A stretch of 64,000 nt of DNA, taken from NCBI GenBank assembly GCA_009103225.1, contig RHPI01002048.1, positions 955,906 to 1,019,905 on the forward strand. The letters are read 5' to 3'. Shown here piece by piece: positions 35,275 to 46,864 of the stretch. The translations under genes were made by a program, and so were the position numbers. This DNA comes from Chlorokybus atmophyticus. Lineage: Eukaryota; Streptophyta; Chlorokybophyceae; Chlorokybales; Chlorokybaceae. The notes under the pieces were generated by a model that was not told the origin of the DNA, did no database searches, and saw only the letters and a program-made list of their open reading frames with translations. Positions within the stretch are counted from its first letter, which is position 1. Every line of letters starts with the position of its first letter.

Positions 35275-37714
35275 ATGGCGGTCGGGGCGGCGGCGGCGGC
35301 GGCGATTGCGGGTGTCCGTGTGCTCGCGTACGCATGCGGTTTGCAGGGCGGCGCTGGCCGGCACGGGCCTTGGGCGCATGCCGGCGCAAGGCAGTCGGCG
35401 CTGAAGCACTCCCGCAGAAACAGGAGCAGAAGCGGCCTTGTGTCTGATTGCCGGGGAGCCAGCCAGCGGCCGGCTAACTCCTCCTCCTCCTCCCTTCCCT
35501 TTTCCTGCTCCGGCTGCTGGTTGCAGGGAGCTGCCTTGAACATCAGGAGGAAGGTTGGCAACATTGCTTTCAGCAAAGCTGGCAGTGCATGCTTCCGCTG
35601 CATGCTGAGTCTAGGTTGAATACTACTTCGACAGTTGTTACCGCTGCTGCCACTGTGCCGTCGTTAGTTGTATTGCACGTAACCAAGCCGTCAAACAGTA
35701 CGTACTTTGCACACGGCGTTTCCTCGTATTCACAGCAATCGTTGAGTGAGAAGGTTGGAGAAGCATTTGCTCTCGGTCCTGGTGTTGCACAGTCCATGGG
35801 TCATGACTTGTGTACGCATACGTTGGGAGGGGTATTGTTGTATCTTTTTTGCGGTCGGTAACGGGCCCTTGTCTTGTTACAGCCAGCAAACATGACACGA
35901 AGAGGGCATGCGTGAACACACACACATACACGCATGCACGTACACCCATGCACTGGTCACCTTACTGTTGGGCCTGCCCCAACCTGTTGCATTGTACACG
36001 CAGGACGTACGTCTCCACCAACGCAAGCATCCACAAGGGCGCGCAGCTGTGCTGGCAGCTATAACGGCGGGGGCCATGTTCTCGAGCAGCGTAAGCGCGT
36101 CGCTGATCAGCCCCGCGGACACGTGGGGCGTGTGGGCCGCTCTCCTCGCCGCCTCTGCCACTGGCCTCTGGTGCGGTATGTACACAACAGTGCATAAGAC
36201 ACTATGCTGGGCTCACAGAGTCTCGCATGCATGCCATTGATATGTTGGGGTTGTTGCGGGTTGACACGAAGCGTTTGTTCATGTGCGTGTATGCTCTGCA
36301 GGTCTGAGAAGACCGAGTGGGGCCGCAGGCTAAGCGGCCCGCTTGTGAGCACGCTCGCGGGTTTGGTGTTGAGCAATGTTGGCATCGCACCAAGCAGTGT
36401 AAGAAGAAGACACAACAATCTCGTGGGTTGATGGTCGTGTATTGAGCATCAGGACCAGGTCAACACAGCTTGAGTTGTGGTTGCATGTCCAGGCCAGTGC
36501 GTATAAGGTTGTGAACAAGTTCATTCTGCCGTTGGCGGTGCCGCTGTTGCTTTTCTCAGCGGACTTGCGGCGGGTTCTGCGAGAAACCGGCCGGCTGCTG
36601 CTCGCCTTCGTCCTCGGCTCATGTAAGCAAGACAGTTTGTCCACTTTGCTTGTGCCTCTCCCCAAGGACGGTACTGAACCAAGAAATGGTGTGTTGTGCG
36701 CAGTTGCAACGCTGGCGGGCACACTCACCGCCCTGAAGCTCCTGCCGCTGCGCAGCTTAGGCGAGGATGGTTGGAAGGTCGCGTCAGCACTTATGGCCCG
36801 TCACATTGGCGGAGGTATGCATGTGTATGTGTGGTTCACCTATCTAGCTAACAAGCTGACTATCTGTCCACGTGCCAACTTGTATCAACGTCTGTAAAGG
36901 CACGCTTTTTGAGCAAGTCATGTGAACGCCTTCACGAGTGAAGTGGGTCTCAACGTGTGTTCCATTTGCAGCCATCAACTATGTGGCGGTGGCGGATTCA
37001 TTGGCGCTCAGTCCTTCGGTGCAAGCTGCCGGCTTGGCGGCCGACAACCTGGCGTGTGCGCTGTACTTTGCTACCATCTTCTCCATCCCGCTGCTCTCCA
37101 GCGACCCTTCAAGCAGGAATACGCCCAACACAAACAACACAACACAACAACTGGACACACCCATCATTGACGAAGCACTCGCCGCTGTAACCCCACTGGA
37201 CTTGTCCAAGTCTTTGGCAGCTGCAGCGCTGTTTTGCGTGGCAGGCGTGCGGTTGGCCGCAGCACTGAACTATCGCGGCGGCGACATCCCTTGCATCACC
37301 GCCATCACCGTCGCGCTCGCAACACTCATTCCAAAGGAGCTCTCACGGCTCTCTCCCGCAGGAGACTTGCTGTCGACTGTTCTCATGCATGTGTTCTTCG
37401 TGACTGTCGGCATGGAGGGCAGCATTGCCAACGTCATCAACACGGCCCCTGCGTTATTTCTGTGGTGCGTGCTGCAGATAGGCGTGCATCTCGCGGTGAT
37501 TATGGGCGTCGGAGAGCGGCTCGGCTTCCATCGCAGCGAGCTTCTCATGGCTAGCAATGCCAACGTCGGCGGCCCGACAACTGCGGCGGGCATGGCCTCC
37601 GCCAAAGGCTGGAGAACGCTGGTCATGCCCGGGATACTCGCTGGCATACTTGGGTATGCGGTGGCGACTTTCGTGTCAATAGCAATTGGCTTTGTACTGT
37701 TGAGACGGATGTAA
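35275..37714 (+). CDS. DUF819 family multi-pass membrane protein, probably plastid-targeted
   Basis: The core exons 36004-36170, 36302-36398, 36493-36622, 36704-36814 and 36972-37714 keep frame and give 415 residues. They carry the DUF819 signature: SLISPADTWGVWAALLAAS, WSEKTEWG, FILPLAVPLLLFSADLRRV, RHIGGAINYVAVADSL, NANVGGPTTAAGMASAKGW and a run of about ten hydrophobic helices. Plant members are predicted chloroplast membrane proteins of unknown transport function. An open frame from ATG 35275 (MAVGAAAAAAIAGVRV...; Ser/Arg-rich) would serve well as a transit peptide exon, but its splice to 36004 is not resolved, and a further short exon may lie in between. The alternative family, GltS-type symporters, fits less well. 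Confidence 0.8.
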
Positions 37715-38412
37715 GCAGCTGTAGGCACGAGTCAATCTCCCTCAATTTTGTCGTAGCTGAGAAGGTTGGTGTGATTATTGGTCAGTACAAGTCTGCTAGG
37801 CGATTGGAACTATGTTCTAGAGTACTGCTCTGATCAGATACTGATGCAGTTGTGCACTGATCAACCTCAAGCGTGGACACGTGGTGTCATCAATCCAGTG
37901 GCTTTCTGCCACTATATGGGACATAATGCAAGCCACGGCTCTGGTGAACTTGTGCAAAACTCGTCGCACAATCTGGTCATGCAAACTTGAATTCGCAACT
38001 TATGTTACTTCACCGCAAGAAGAAATATGCCCCTGAATATGGCCACCGGCATGTGAGACGGAGGTACATGGCATTCTGGTGCCAGTTGGCAACCAGCTGC
38101 CAAACAGCTACCTCAGTCAAGTCTAGTCGGTAGCACCATGAACCACTCAATCCCTAGTAACATCCGAACATTGCAGCATACCAGCGTTTGTACACAGTAA
38201 CTTATGATCTAGCAATCGTGTTGTGCAGGATGCTGGGGCGCACCATCCAAAAGGTGGTGCAACATGCTCATAACTTGTGTGTTCTAGCTGAGGTACTAGA
38301 AGTCATGCACTGACTCTGGCCACAGTCTTGGTACGCAGCGCACAACAGTATAACAACATCAACCGCAATGTACAACAACTAGGTGAATACTGAACCTGAA
38401 TCCTGCAATGTT
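37715..38412. other. Convergent spacer DUF819 / SNW1
   Basis: This is a 698-bp tail-to-tail gap. No exon or strong repeat was seen. Confidence 0.55.
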
Positions 38413-40400
38413 TTACCTACCGCGCTGGAAGTCAACCCTAGTCCTGCCTGAACCCCCGTCATACCCATCATGGGATGTGGGCCCACCACCAGCTGCAGCC
38501 TTCATTGTACCACCACCGCCAATCTTGTCCAAGGCTCCCTGCTTGCCCTTCTTAACTGTGGTGAGGAACTGGTCGAGACCAAAGGGATCTGCCTCATCGG
38601 CATCCTTTTCAAACTCCACTGGCCCTGCCCTTGGACCTGCGGACTTGTTTGTTCCGGCAAACTCCCTGTCAGGCTTGAAGCGGTCTGTGTTGACGACTTT
38701 CTCAAGAGCATCATCACCACCATACACTTCCGAGTCAGCATCCTTCTTTGGTCGATACAGCCCTCCAACACTGGGGTGCGATCCGGCAAACAAGCCCTTG
38801 TCATACACAGTGTAGTTGTCTTCAGCGCCAAAGCCAGAGGCGATGCCCTCGTCCTGGTTGAACAGCCGCTGGTCGTACATGGCCTCGCCTCCAGTCTTGC
38901 CAACATTTGCTTGCCCGAGAGCAACCTTTTCACTGATATCTCTGTCTCTGTCGCGCGTGATCTTACTGCGCTTGCCACCGGCTGCCTCCTTGGCCTCTAA
39001 TCTGCGCTCCCTCTCGCGCTCACGCCTTCTTTCCTCACGTATGCGCTCTCGCTTCACCCTCTCTGCTCGCTCTTCTCGATCCTCCTCTTCATCCATGTCA
39101 TCACGAGCAGCAGCAGGAGCAGGGCGAGCCTCGCCTGCACTGCGAGCGGATGCTGGGATAGGCGCTGCAGCAGGCATGGCACCACCAGCACGCTCCATGC
39201 GCGCACGCTGTGCAAGGGCTCGCAGCTCAACCTCCTTGCGCTCCTTCTCCTTCAGTATCAACTCTCGTTGGATCTTGGACCGCATCTCCACAGCCTCGCG
39301 GGCTTTCTGCTCGGCCACATACAGCGCCTCGCTGAGTTTGGCAAAGTTGTCATTAATCTGCACCTCCTGCAGTCCACGACCATCTGCTGCAAGCCGCTTA
39401 TCGAGTGGGATAGTGTAACCCTTGGGGTTCTTCCAGTTACTGATACATGGTGGTATCTTCCAATCTTGTTGATCCTTCACTGTGACAGCGCGAGGGGGAG
39501 AGTGCATAACTGGCACAGGCGGAGACCCTGAACCCTTTGGCACACGCTTATGCTTGAATTTGGGTGGCTCGAGCGGATCCTTGGCAACCTCCACCATGCG
39601 AATCACCCGCTGCTTTGCTCCGCTGTTGAAGGCCTCCCCCTGTTGAGCTGGCGTGTACTTGATGTATGTGGGCTCTCCTGGCCTTGGAGCCACCGCTGCC
39701 GGCTGCGCCGCACTGATCTTCTGCTCCACCACCTTCTGAAGGGCTGCTAGTGTTCGTTGTCTGGTCGCCTCAACCTGCAAATACATGACACAGCAACGTT
39801 AACGAAGATGCAACAGTTGTTGTGTTACGTATGTCGACAGGCCGCATACGATTTAAACAAATATGCAGCCTAATGGACACGGTCAACCAACTAGCGTTAT
39901 TTTGGTAAAACGCGCAACATCACTCGAAATAACTTGCATGACATGCAAAGACATACCTCTTCCTCATCTGGTTTTGCCAGCTCTTCCTGCTTCTCACCAA
40001 CTTTTGGAACCAAAGCACGGTGCGACGAGTGAACAATTTTGCGAGCGTTTTCTCCCTGCTTGACAATGGCATCAAACGCTATATTGCCATCAGCGTCCAT
40101 GGAGAGCGGCAGCACTCCCTTGGTTGATTTGTCCTCTCCCTCCTTGCCCATCATCATTGGGTACTGCATGACATGGCATTCGGGGTAGGCGCCACCTCCC
40201 CCAAAGTCCTCTGGACGCCTGGGGAACCATCCTTGCCGCTTGCCGTAAGGCGGTATGGGCCGCGCAGGCCCAGCAGCTGAGACCTCAGCAGCAGGCGCCG
40301 CAGCAGGCTTCTCCTTGCCTAGCAGCGCCTCGGTGCTGTCGTAGACAACCGGCTGGTGCTTCGGCGCCGGCAGCGACCTCAGCAGCCCGGCCGCAGCCAT
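38413..40400 (-). CDS. SNW1: SNW1/SKIP (Prp45) spliceosome and transcription co-regulator
   Basis: Two exons, 40400-39957 and 39774-38413, give 601 residues, close to plant SKIP. The first exon has PIPPYGKRQGWFPRRPEDFGGGGAYPE, and the second begins VEATRQRTLAALQ. The family's naming motif SNWKNPKGYTIPLDKRLAADG is present. It is followed by the Arg/Glu-rich helical region and the conserved end with YDQRLFNQ, YDKGLFAG, VEFEKDADEADPFGLDQFL. The protein is a structural component of the activated spliceosome and a transcription co-regulator in other eukaryotes. With a single intron it is one of the least interrupted genes in the window. It shares a 497-bp upstream region with PSMB2. Confidence 0.96.
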
Positions 40401-40897
40401 GCTGCAAACACAGAACCAACCCTAGCCGCCTGCCTAGAGGATGCAGCAGCCTAAGCCTAAACGCTTCCTCAAGCAGATTGTTCCAGAGCAAAACCCAGCT
40501 GACGACAGCCTGACCACTCAGAAGCGCACAGGGTCAGCAGAAAGCCAAGACCCAAGCAACAGTAATGAGGTCGCTCTCCGTTCCGGACCGTCCACACTAC
40601 CGCCGCCGCCGCCGGCACCGCGGACGCCGCCCGTCAGTTAGGGTTTTGCGCGTATATGGTTTAGGGTTTTGTTGCGAGGACTCGCAGTGCAATTTCGCTG
40701 CGTGCGAGTCTGGTTGTTGCGCTTGTGTGTGGTGGTGTCCGTGGCGGTGTTGGTGGCGGCGGCGGGTGGCAGGCGGGCTGTGGCGTCGTCGATTGCGTCA
40801 GCCTGCAATCTACAAGAAGCACTGATTGCTTGAACACACACAGTTGACAGCTTGTTACTGCTGCTGCTGTTTCTGGGTTTGCCATCTTGTGTTGATC
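40401..40897. promoter_or_regulatory. Bidirectional promoter SNW1 / PSMB2 with two teloboxes
   Basis: Between the two divergent start codons the sequence TTAGGGTTTT occurs twice, at 40638-40647 and 40661-40670 (the second preceded by a further T). TTTAGGG-type teloboxes are common in plant promoters of growth and translation genes. Their presence 23 bases apart in this shared region suggests common control. This is inference from motif and position. Confidence 0.6.
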
Positions 40898-42078
40898 ATG
40901 GACTGCCTGTTTGGCCTTGTGGGCGACGGGTTCACCGTCCTGGTCGCCGACAAGAGCGCCGTACAGAGCATCGTGTTGCAAAAGACTGATGAAGACAAGG
41001 TGAGAACAGTCACATGACGCGTAGCCGAACCCTTGTGCATGCAATTGTTGTTTGTCCAAAGTTGTCCAACTTCCGACAATTTCGAGCTTTGCCGTTGACT
41101 AGCACGTGCATTCGCTGGTTTAGTCGCGGATACGTAGTAGACTTGTCGCAGATAGATAGAGTAGGATTGTTAGCTGCAAGCGCTTTCTGCGCTTGTTTCT
41201 GACATTGTTTGTTGGTTGTGCCATGCATGCTTGCGTGATGGCGAGCCGGTAGGTTATAATCTTTGCTCATAGACTCATACTCAGTGTTCCGCTCGCATGT
41301 TGATATGCACACGTGCTGAGCTTCGGTAGGTGCGTCTAGTGCTCATGCTGTGCGCCTGTGTGCAGATCATGGTGTTGGATGACCACAAGCTGATGGCCAA
41401 TTCCGGAGAAACAGGCGACCGCAATCAGTTCTGTGAGTTTGCGCAGAAGAACCTGAATCTGTACAAATACCGCAACGGCATTCCGCTGTCAACGCATGCA
41501 GCTGCACACTTCATCCGCGGTGAACTAGCTGCTGCTCTGCGCAAGGTAACAACACCACACACATCAGCGCTCATGCTCATCAATCACATATGGATGTCTG
41601 CAACGATGGGGTGACATAGTTGTGATATGTTGGGGTTTTCCAGGGTCCATACCAAGTAAACCTGCTCATTGGTGGCTATGATGCGGATGTTGGCCCATCA
41701 CTGTACTTCATGGACTACCTTGCCACAATGCACAAGCTCAACACTGCTGCGTTCGGCTATGGTAATACATGCGCTGTTGTATTTGCGCATGGCAACATGC
41801 TCCGTATGTGTGTTTCTGGGCTTCAGCGCCAAATTGGACTTTTCACAGGTGCATACTTCCTCTTGTCTCTGATGGACAAGCACTACAAGAAGAACATGAA
41901 GCTGGACGATGCGCTGAAGCTCGTAGACATGTGCATAGCAGAGGTGCGGTCGCGGTTAGTGGTTGCGCCTCCCAACTTTATCATCAAGATCGTTGACAAG
42001 GATGGGGCGCGGTTCCTTGCTTCGAGAGACACTGTCGGACCAAATGCTTTTCAGCGGCCCAACAGTGCTGCAGCGTAA
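40898..42078 (+). CDS. PSMB2: 20S proteasome beta-4 subunit (PSMB2 / PBD)
   Basis: Exons 40898-40999, 41366-41545, 41644-41761 and 41849-42078 give 209 residues, matching the family. Features include MDCLFGLVGDGFTVLVADKS, MVLDDHKLMANSGETGDRNQF, VNLLIGGYDADVGPSLYFMDYLA, and the typical C-terminal MDKHYKKNMKLDDALKLVD. There is no propeptide or catalytic N-terminal Thr, as expected for this non-catalytic beta subunit. It sits in the beta ring of the 20S core particle. Confidence 0.97.
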
Positions 42079-42910
42079 TTGTGTGTTGCGCTGTTATTAC
42101 ATTCATTGAGTGATGGTTGTGCTGCGCGCTGCATGTAAGTCGTAAATGTACATGTCCTCCCATTTCCCATCCGGCTTGCTTTACGTGTGCACTCTCCTGC
42201 CTGACAGCGTTGGTGTTTGGGCACAAAGGTTTCATGTTGCGTTTTGCGTTTTGATGTTACTGCAATACTGACTTCACTACGCATGGCTGCATGGGGCCTG
42301 TATGAGATGTGGCCTTACCATCCTATACATTGCTGCCTCACGACAGGTTAGGCAGTTGCACCATGTCGGGTTGCGCTAAGGTGCCTTGCTCTACTGTGGA
42401 TATTCCGCCCGTGTCTGCCGGGCATGCACACACGCGACAGCGGGCATGCTTCCCGCGTTTCGCATTGGCTGTCAGCTCATGTATGGTCTAGGTCTGCCAT
42501 TGTTGCAAGCCAACTCGCCGGCCTGTGAGTATCTGCAGTCCAGACTGGGTGACTACGATGCTTCGTGTTGCAATTTGGCACTTGTGTGCAGCAGAGAACG
42601 GGTCCAACATGGCATCGCATTGTCTGGTTGGCAGCTGTTCGCAAACTCTGCAGTGGTCAATTCAATTGGCAGGCTGCCACCTTCTGTTTCCAGCTGTGTC
42701 GTCGGTTGAACTGCAGCTATCACTGCATACATTGGTGATCTACACACAGCCTGTCCATGCTGCGCCATGTATTGCTCATGCATAATTGTCTACGTCAATT
42801 CCCAGCAGTGTGTTGCTTATGGTACTGCCGATACAGCACAAGGCAGTTCTTGGTTGTTAAAGATCTTTCCTTTAGATTTTAAGACTGATGTCTGTTCAGC
42901 AACATCAATC
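42079..42910. other. Convergent spacer PSMB2 / DRC5
   Basis: Short open frames exist but none has family similarity. Both 3' UTRs should lie here. Confidence 0.5.
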
Positions 42911-45900
42911 TCATGCACTCCTCCGTGGTCGCTGTGGACTACTGGCCATACTAGCATATGCGCCGTCTCCGGTCTCTGCGTTGGCTCGCATGATTTCTGC
43001 CACTGCGCTCTCAACCTCCTCCCCGAGACCACACAGCCTCAAGTCCACATTTTTCAGTGTCTTGTTCTCCTCCTGATAAACAATCAAGCAGCTCAACCAC
43101 AAACCAAGACACTCAGCAACCCAATCAAGCGACGCTCCTTGACTAGGGGATAGTATGTGCTGAGTCCACTACAAGGACGAATGGACATATGCGTGTGCGC
43201 GTGTGCGTGTGCATGTGCGTGCACGCGCACAAGCACACATGCATGCACGCATGTTGCACTCTTGCTCAAGCACGCACACACACATGCATATACATGCATG
43301 CGTGCGTGTGCGCATGCACGCACACGCACACGCACACGCACACGCACACGCACACATGCACGCACGCATGTTGCACTCTTGCTCAAGCACGCACACACAT
43401 GCATATACGCGTATGCACACAGACACGCACGAACGCACGCACAGCGCCAACATCGCCACTCAATGTCTCACTTGCAGTTACACGACCACAACCTCAATGC
43501 AGGTGTCAGCAACTTCACACCCCATGCAGCTAACTCGACCCATTGTCAGACCAATTGTAAAGTAGTCCGCAACTCACCAAAGCCTCCAGCAGTTCGCGCA
43601 CAGCGTCGCCCTCCCCTCCCCCACCAAACATCCCCTCGTTGCCCGCCAGGTCGAGCTGCTCAAGGACACCGAGCCCCGCTCCTCCCCCTCCTCCTGCCCC
43701 ATCTCCGCCTCGCCCTCCTCGTGAGGACGTCGCGTGCGAGGGCGGCCGTGCGGCATCCAGGGACGCCACCAGAGCCGAGCCGGCACCGGGGCCCAAACCG
43801 TTGGCTCCCAGGTGAAGGACCTGTTGGGGAGGAATGACTCAATGAAGCGATGGTTGAAACGTGTGCGAGGGGTGTGTACAAGGCAGCGCATGCGTGCGTG
43901 CGATCGAGGGAAGTATGTGACATTGACCTGCCTTTAGTGTTGTGTTGGACTTGAGCGCCTCCAGCATGGCCTTCCCGCCTTCATCCTCTAGCCGATTCAA
44001 CCGCAATATCAGCGTCTCAAGCGTGGTGTTGGTTCTCAGCGCCCTGCCAAGCGCCTTTCCACCTGAGGCACACACGCGAGTTTGTGCTGTGTGTCACAAC
44101 ACATACTTTATCTTTCAGTAGTGCGATTACGAGCATGCCGAACATAACTCACAGACCAGGAGTCAGCAACTCACAAGACACACAATGTGTCCATGTGACC
44201 ACACCCCCTCACCTTCAGCGTGTATGTGATTGTGCGTGAGGTCAAGTGTAGCAATGGCTGGTCGCCCCGCAGCGATTAGCTTGGCGAGTGCACGCGCCCC
44301 GCGGTCTGCAAGACGGTTGTGTGCGAGGACGAGGGCGCGCAAAGGGCATCGACCCGATGCGGCCAGGCCACCGCACAGGACCTTGGCCTTGTCGTCGTCC
44401 AGACCCGCCGAGGTGAGGTCCAGCCGAGCCAGAGCGGGTAGACCACCCGAGCACATAGCGGCGGATAGCGAAACAGCGCAGTCGCCAGCACGCGCGCCGG
44501 CGTGGGGGACCGTGTAGCTCACGCGGAGACTTGTCAACCTGCCATGCAAAGAAGATGGTGCTGATATGCGAGGGGTGGAGTACACAATTGGGCCGACGTG
44601 CGGAACTGGTGACAGTGAGCACACACTCCACAGACAAGGTGTGTCGTGAGTCTCTAGGGACAGAGTTGCATATGGAGCTCGACAACAACAGCATCAAGAA
44701 CAGCAAAACAAACAGCAGCAAGTGTTGATTTTGTTGTTGTAACTGTTGTGATTGTTGTCATCACCCAGCATCCATCCATACACACTACACTTCAAAGTAG
44801 CATGGTATACAGCGGACTGTGTCTGCAATGGATGCAGGAAGCAGTGACTCGAGCACACACACAATGCAGAATGCCACCTACTACTGCCCCGCTCACTGTG
44901 GCAGGAGAACAAGGGACAGGTCAGCGTGCGGAGGCAGCCGCGCTAAGTCCAGGCCCCGCACCCACCGCGCCGACGCCACTGCCAATGCCCGCACCTCCTC
45001 CGCCGCGCGCACGCTGGCCGCCGCGGCTGAGGAGGATGCTGGCGCGGAGGTTGGGGACGCCGGGGAAGACGATGGATCGGCTGGTAGACTGCGGGAGAGA
45101 AAATGGTTGGTGAATGTGCGTTATTACGGGGGGGGGGCGGGAGTGTGCCTGCCCGTGTTGGTGTGCACATGTGAGTGTGCGCCTGTGCGCGTGCATGTGT
45201 ATGCGTGCATCTTCTGCAACAGCGATAGTCTGCACATTGACTACCACTCACTTCTCCAGCGCAGCCTCGAGGTTCTTCTCAAACCACAGCTGCTTCCAGC
45301 TTCCAGCGCTACTGCTTGCGCCACCATTGTTGCCAGCACCGCCATTGCCACCGGCACAAACACTGACCACGCCATTGCTTGCGCCATCCGCGCCATGACA
45401 GCGCACAAGGGGCCCAAAGTCGGCGCGGGCCCTCCGCTTCCAGTACGACTCCTCGTGCACGATCTAGCAAGAACACCATCAACGACAATAACTACCACAA
45501 CAGCAACAACGACAACGACGGCCACCAACAACAACGAAGCAACTATATCAACATCAACATGAACATCGTTATTATGTTCACCAACATTGTTATGATGATC
45601 ACCATTGATTGCTTACTGTGCCGGCGAGTTGGGGAGGCAGGTCTAGGGGCAGGCGGTCGGTGATCTCGCGAACATACTGCGCAGGAAGGTCGCGAAAACC
45701 TGGCTTTGCCTGCAGTAAAGAAGGTGGTAGGTATACAATTATCATCCATCCTTGTGGGTGCAGCAACATCAACTGTGACATGTACCTGGAAGTTGGCGGC
45801 GACGGTGTTGACGCAGAGGTCCACAAGCGGCGTCACGAAGCGCTTCACTTCCGGCGGCGTACGCTTGATGCTCACGGCTACATGCATGCATGTGAGCGCA

Positions 45901-46389
45901 TGCGTGAGATCAGACGGAGGTGCACACGAGGCTTTGCACTTGCGGGCGTGCATGTGCATCCTGAACAAATATTACAGTGTTGCTGTCACACATATTATCA
46001 GCTCACCTTTTGGGACTGGCGTATGGCCAACCGGACCACCCCGCCCCCTGTCGCTCTGCTCATCACAGCCATCGACCACACAGAGTAAGCTAATTGCTTT
46101 GGTAGTTCTGATCTCAAAACCTTTAACGCTACATAGATTCCTTCACTCATCAAGCGAGATGAGGTTTGCATGCGACACAGTGTTCACCAATCAGGGGCAG
46201 TTGCCTTGTATTACTTGCCTTATTGGTGGCGACGGAGGCGGCGTGCTCCCGGGCTGTCGTGGCCGGCGGAGTCGGCGAGTTTACCGTGCTCATGGGCGGC
46301 GGAGTGGATGACACCGACGGCGCCGCCGATGTCGACGCCGGCGGAGCTGCCGCCGCCGCTGTCGCCGGCGGCTCCACCTCGGTGCTCAT
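42911..46389 (-). CDS. DRC5: Nexin-dynein regulatory complex subunit 5 (DRC5/TCTE1)
   Basis: Nine exons: 46389-46219, 45863-45786, 45709-45617, 45463-45252, 45088-44897, 44538-44213, 44062-43932, 43820-43578 and 43072-42911, giving 535 residues. After a Pro/Ser/Ala-rich start come LPAQYVREITDRLPLDLP, HEESYWKRRARADFG and SWKQLWFEKNLEAAL, a DRC5-type block. Ribonuclease-inhibitor-type leucine-rich repeats follow (LRALVLAHNRLADRGARALA; LETLILRLNRLEDEGGKAML; VLHLGANGLGPGAGSAL). DRC5 helps link axonemal doublet microtubules and regulates ciliary beating. Two introns use GC donors (GCAAGT after 46219, GCAGGT after 43932), and the second is required by phase. The start of exon 2 is the least certain boundary. 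Gly-rich inserts interrupt two regions. Confidence 0.85.
43187..43450 (+). repeat. CA-rich minisatellite in a DRC5 intron
   Basis: CA/CG dinucleotide runs contain a near-identical segment of about 50 bases repeated about 115 bp apart (around 43246-43295 and 43361-43410), each including GTTGCACTCTTGCTCAAGCA. Confidence 0.85.
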
Positions 46390-46864
46390 TGCACTTATCA
46401 AAAACCACCCAACTGGTCACCTCATCTATCACTCATTCGGTCAACAATAAAAACTGGATCCCCTTTTCAGCGACACGCACACATGCAGCTACACCCCCAG
46501 CGACACCGCCGCCGTCGCCGCCAGCCCTACGCCCACAAATAACTAATGCGCACGTGAGATTCGTCGCGTCGATATCGGAGTTGGCGCTGTTATAGAGCCA
46601 ACTCGACTCTGCATGCAGAGGCAAAAGTCAGCACAGTGTCACGTTTCCTCAGAGGATTCCGTCCGATACTGAATCGGTCACCGCGCGTGGCAAGCGGATA
46701 TCTGTAGCAATGACAGATATCTGCTTGTCGCTTCGTGGCAGGAGAAAGTATGTCAGCGAAGACGATGACCAAGTCCTCTTGCGGCTAAGTCCTGGAGCAG
46801 GCGGCGGCGGCGGGGTTGAGGGCGGCGGCGTGGTTTTCCCGGTTGTTCGGGAGCTTCAGCGAGG
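46390..46864. promoter_or_regulatory. Divergent promoter region DRC5 / OAT
   Basis: The start codons are 475 bp apart on opposite strands. The sequence includes a CGC/CCG-rich patch near 46500-46530 and the inverted pair TGACAGATATCTGC near 46710. No TATA box or telobox was recognised. Confidence 0.45.

Noticed and set aside
36004-37714. GltS-type sodium/glutamate symporter
   Set aside because: The conserved blocks match the DUF819 family much better.
43200-43565. His/Cys-rich frames such as THTHTHTH in the CA repeats
   Set aside because: They are dinucleotide repeat translations inside a DRC5 intron.
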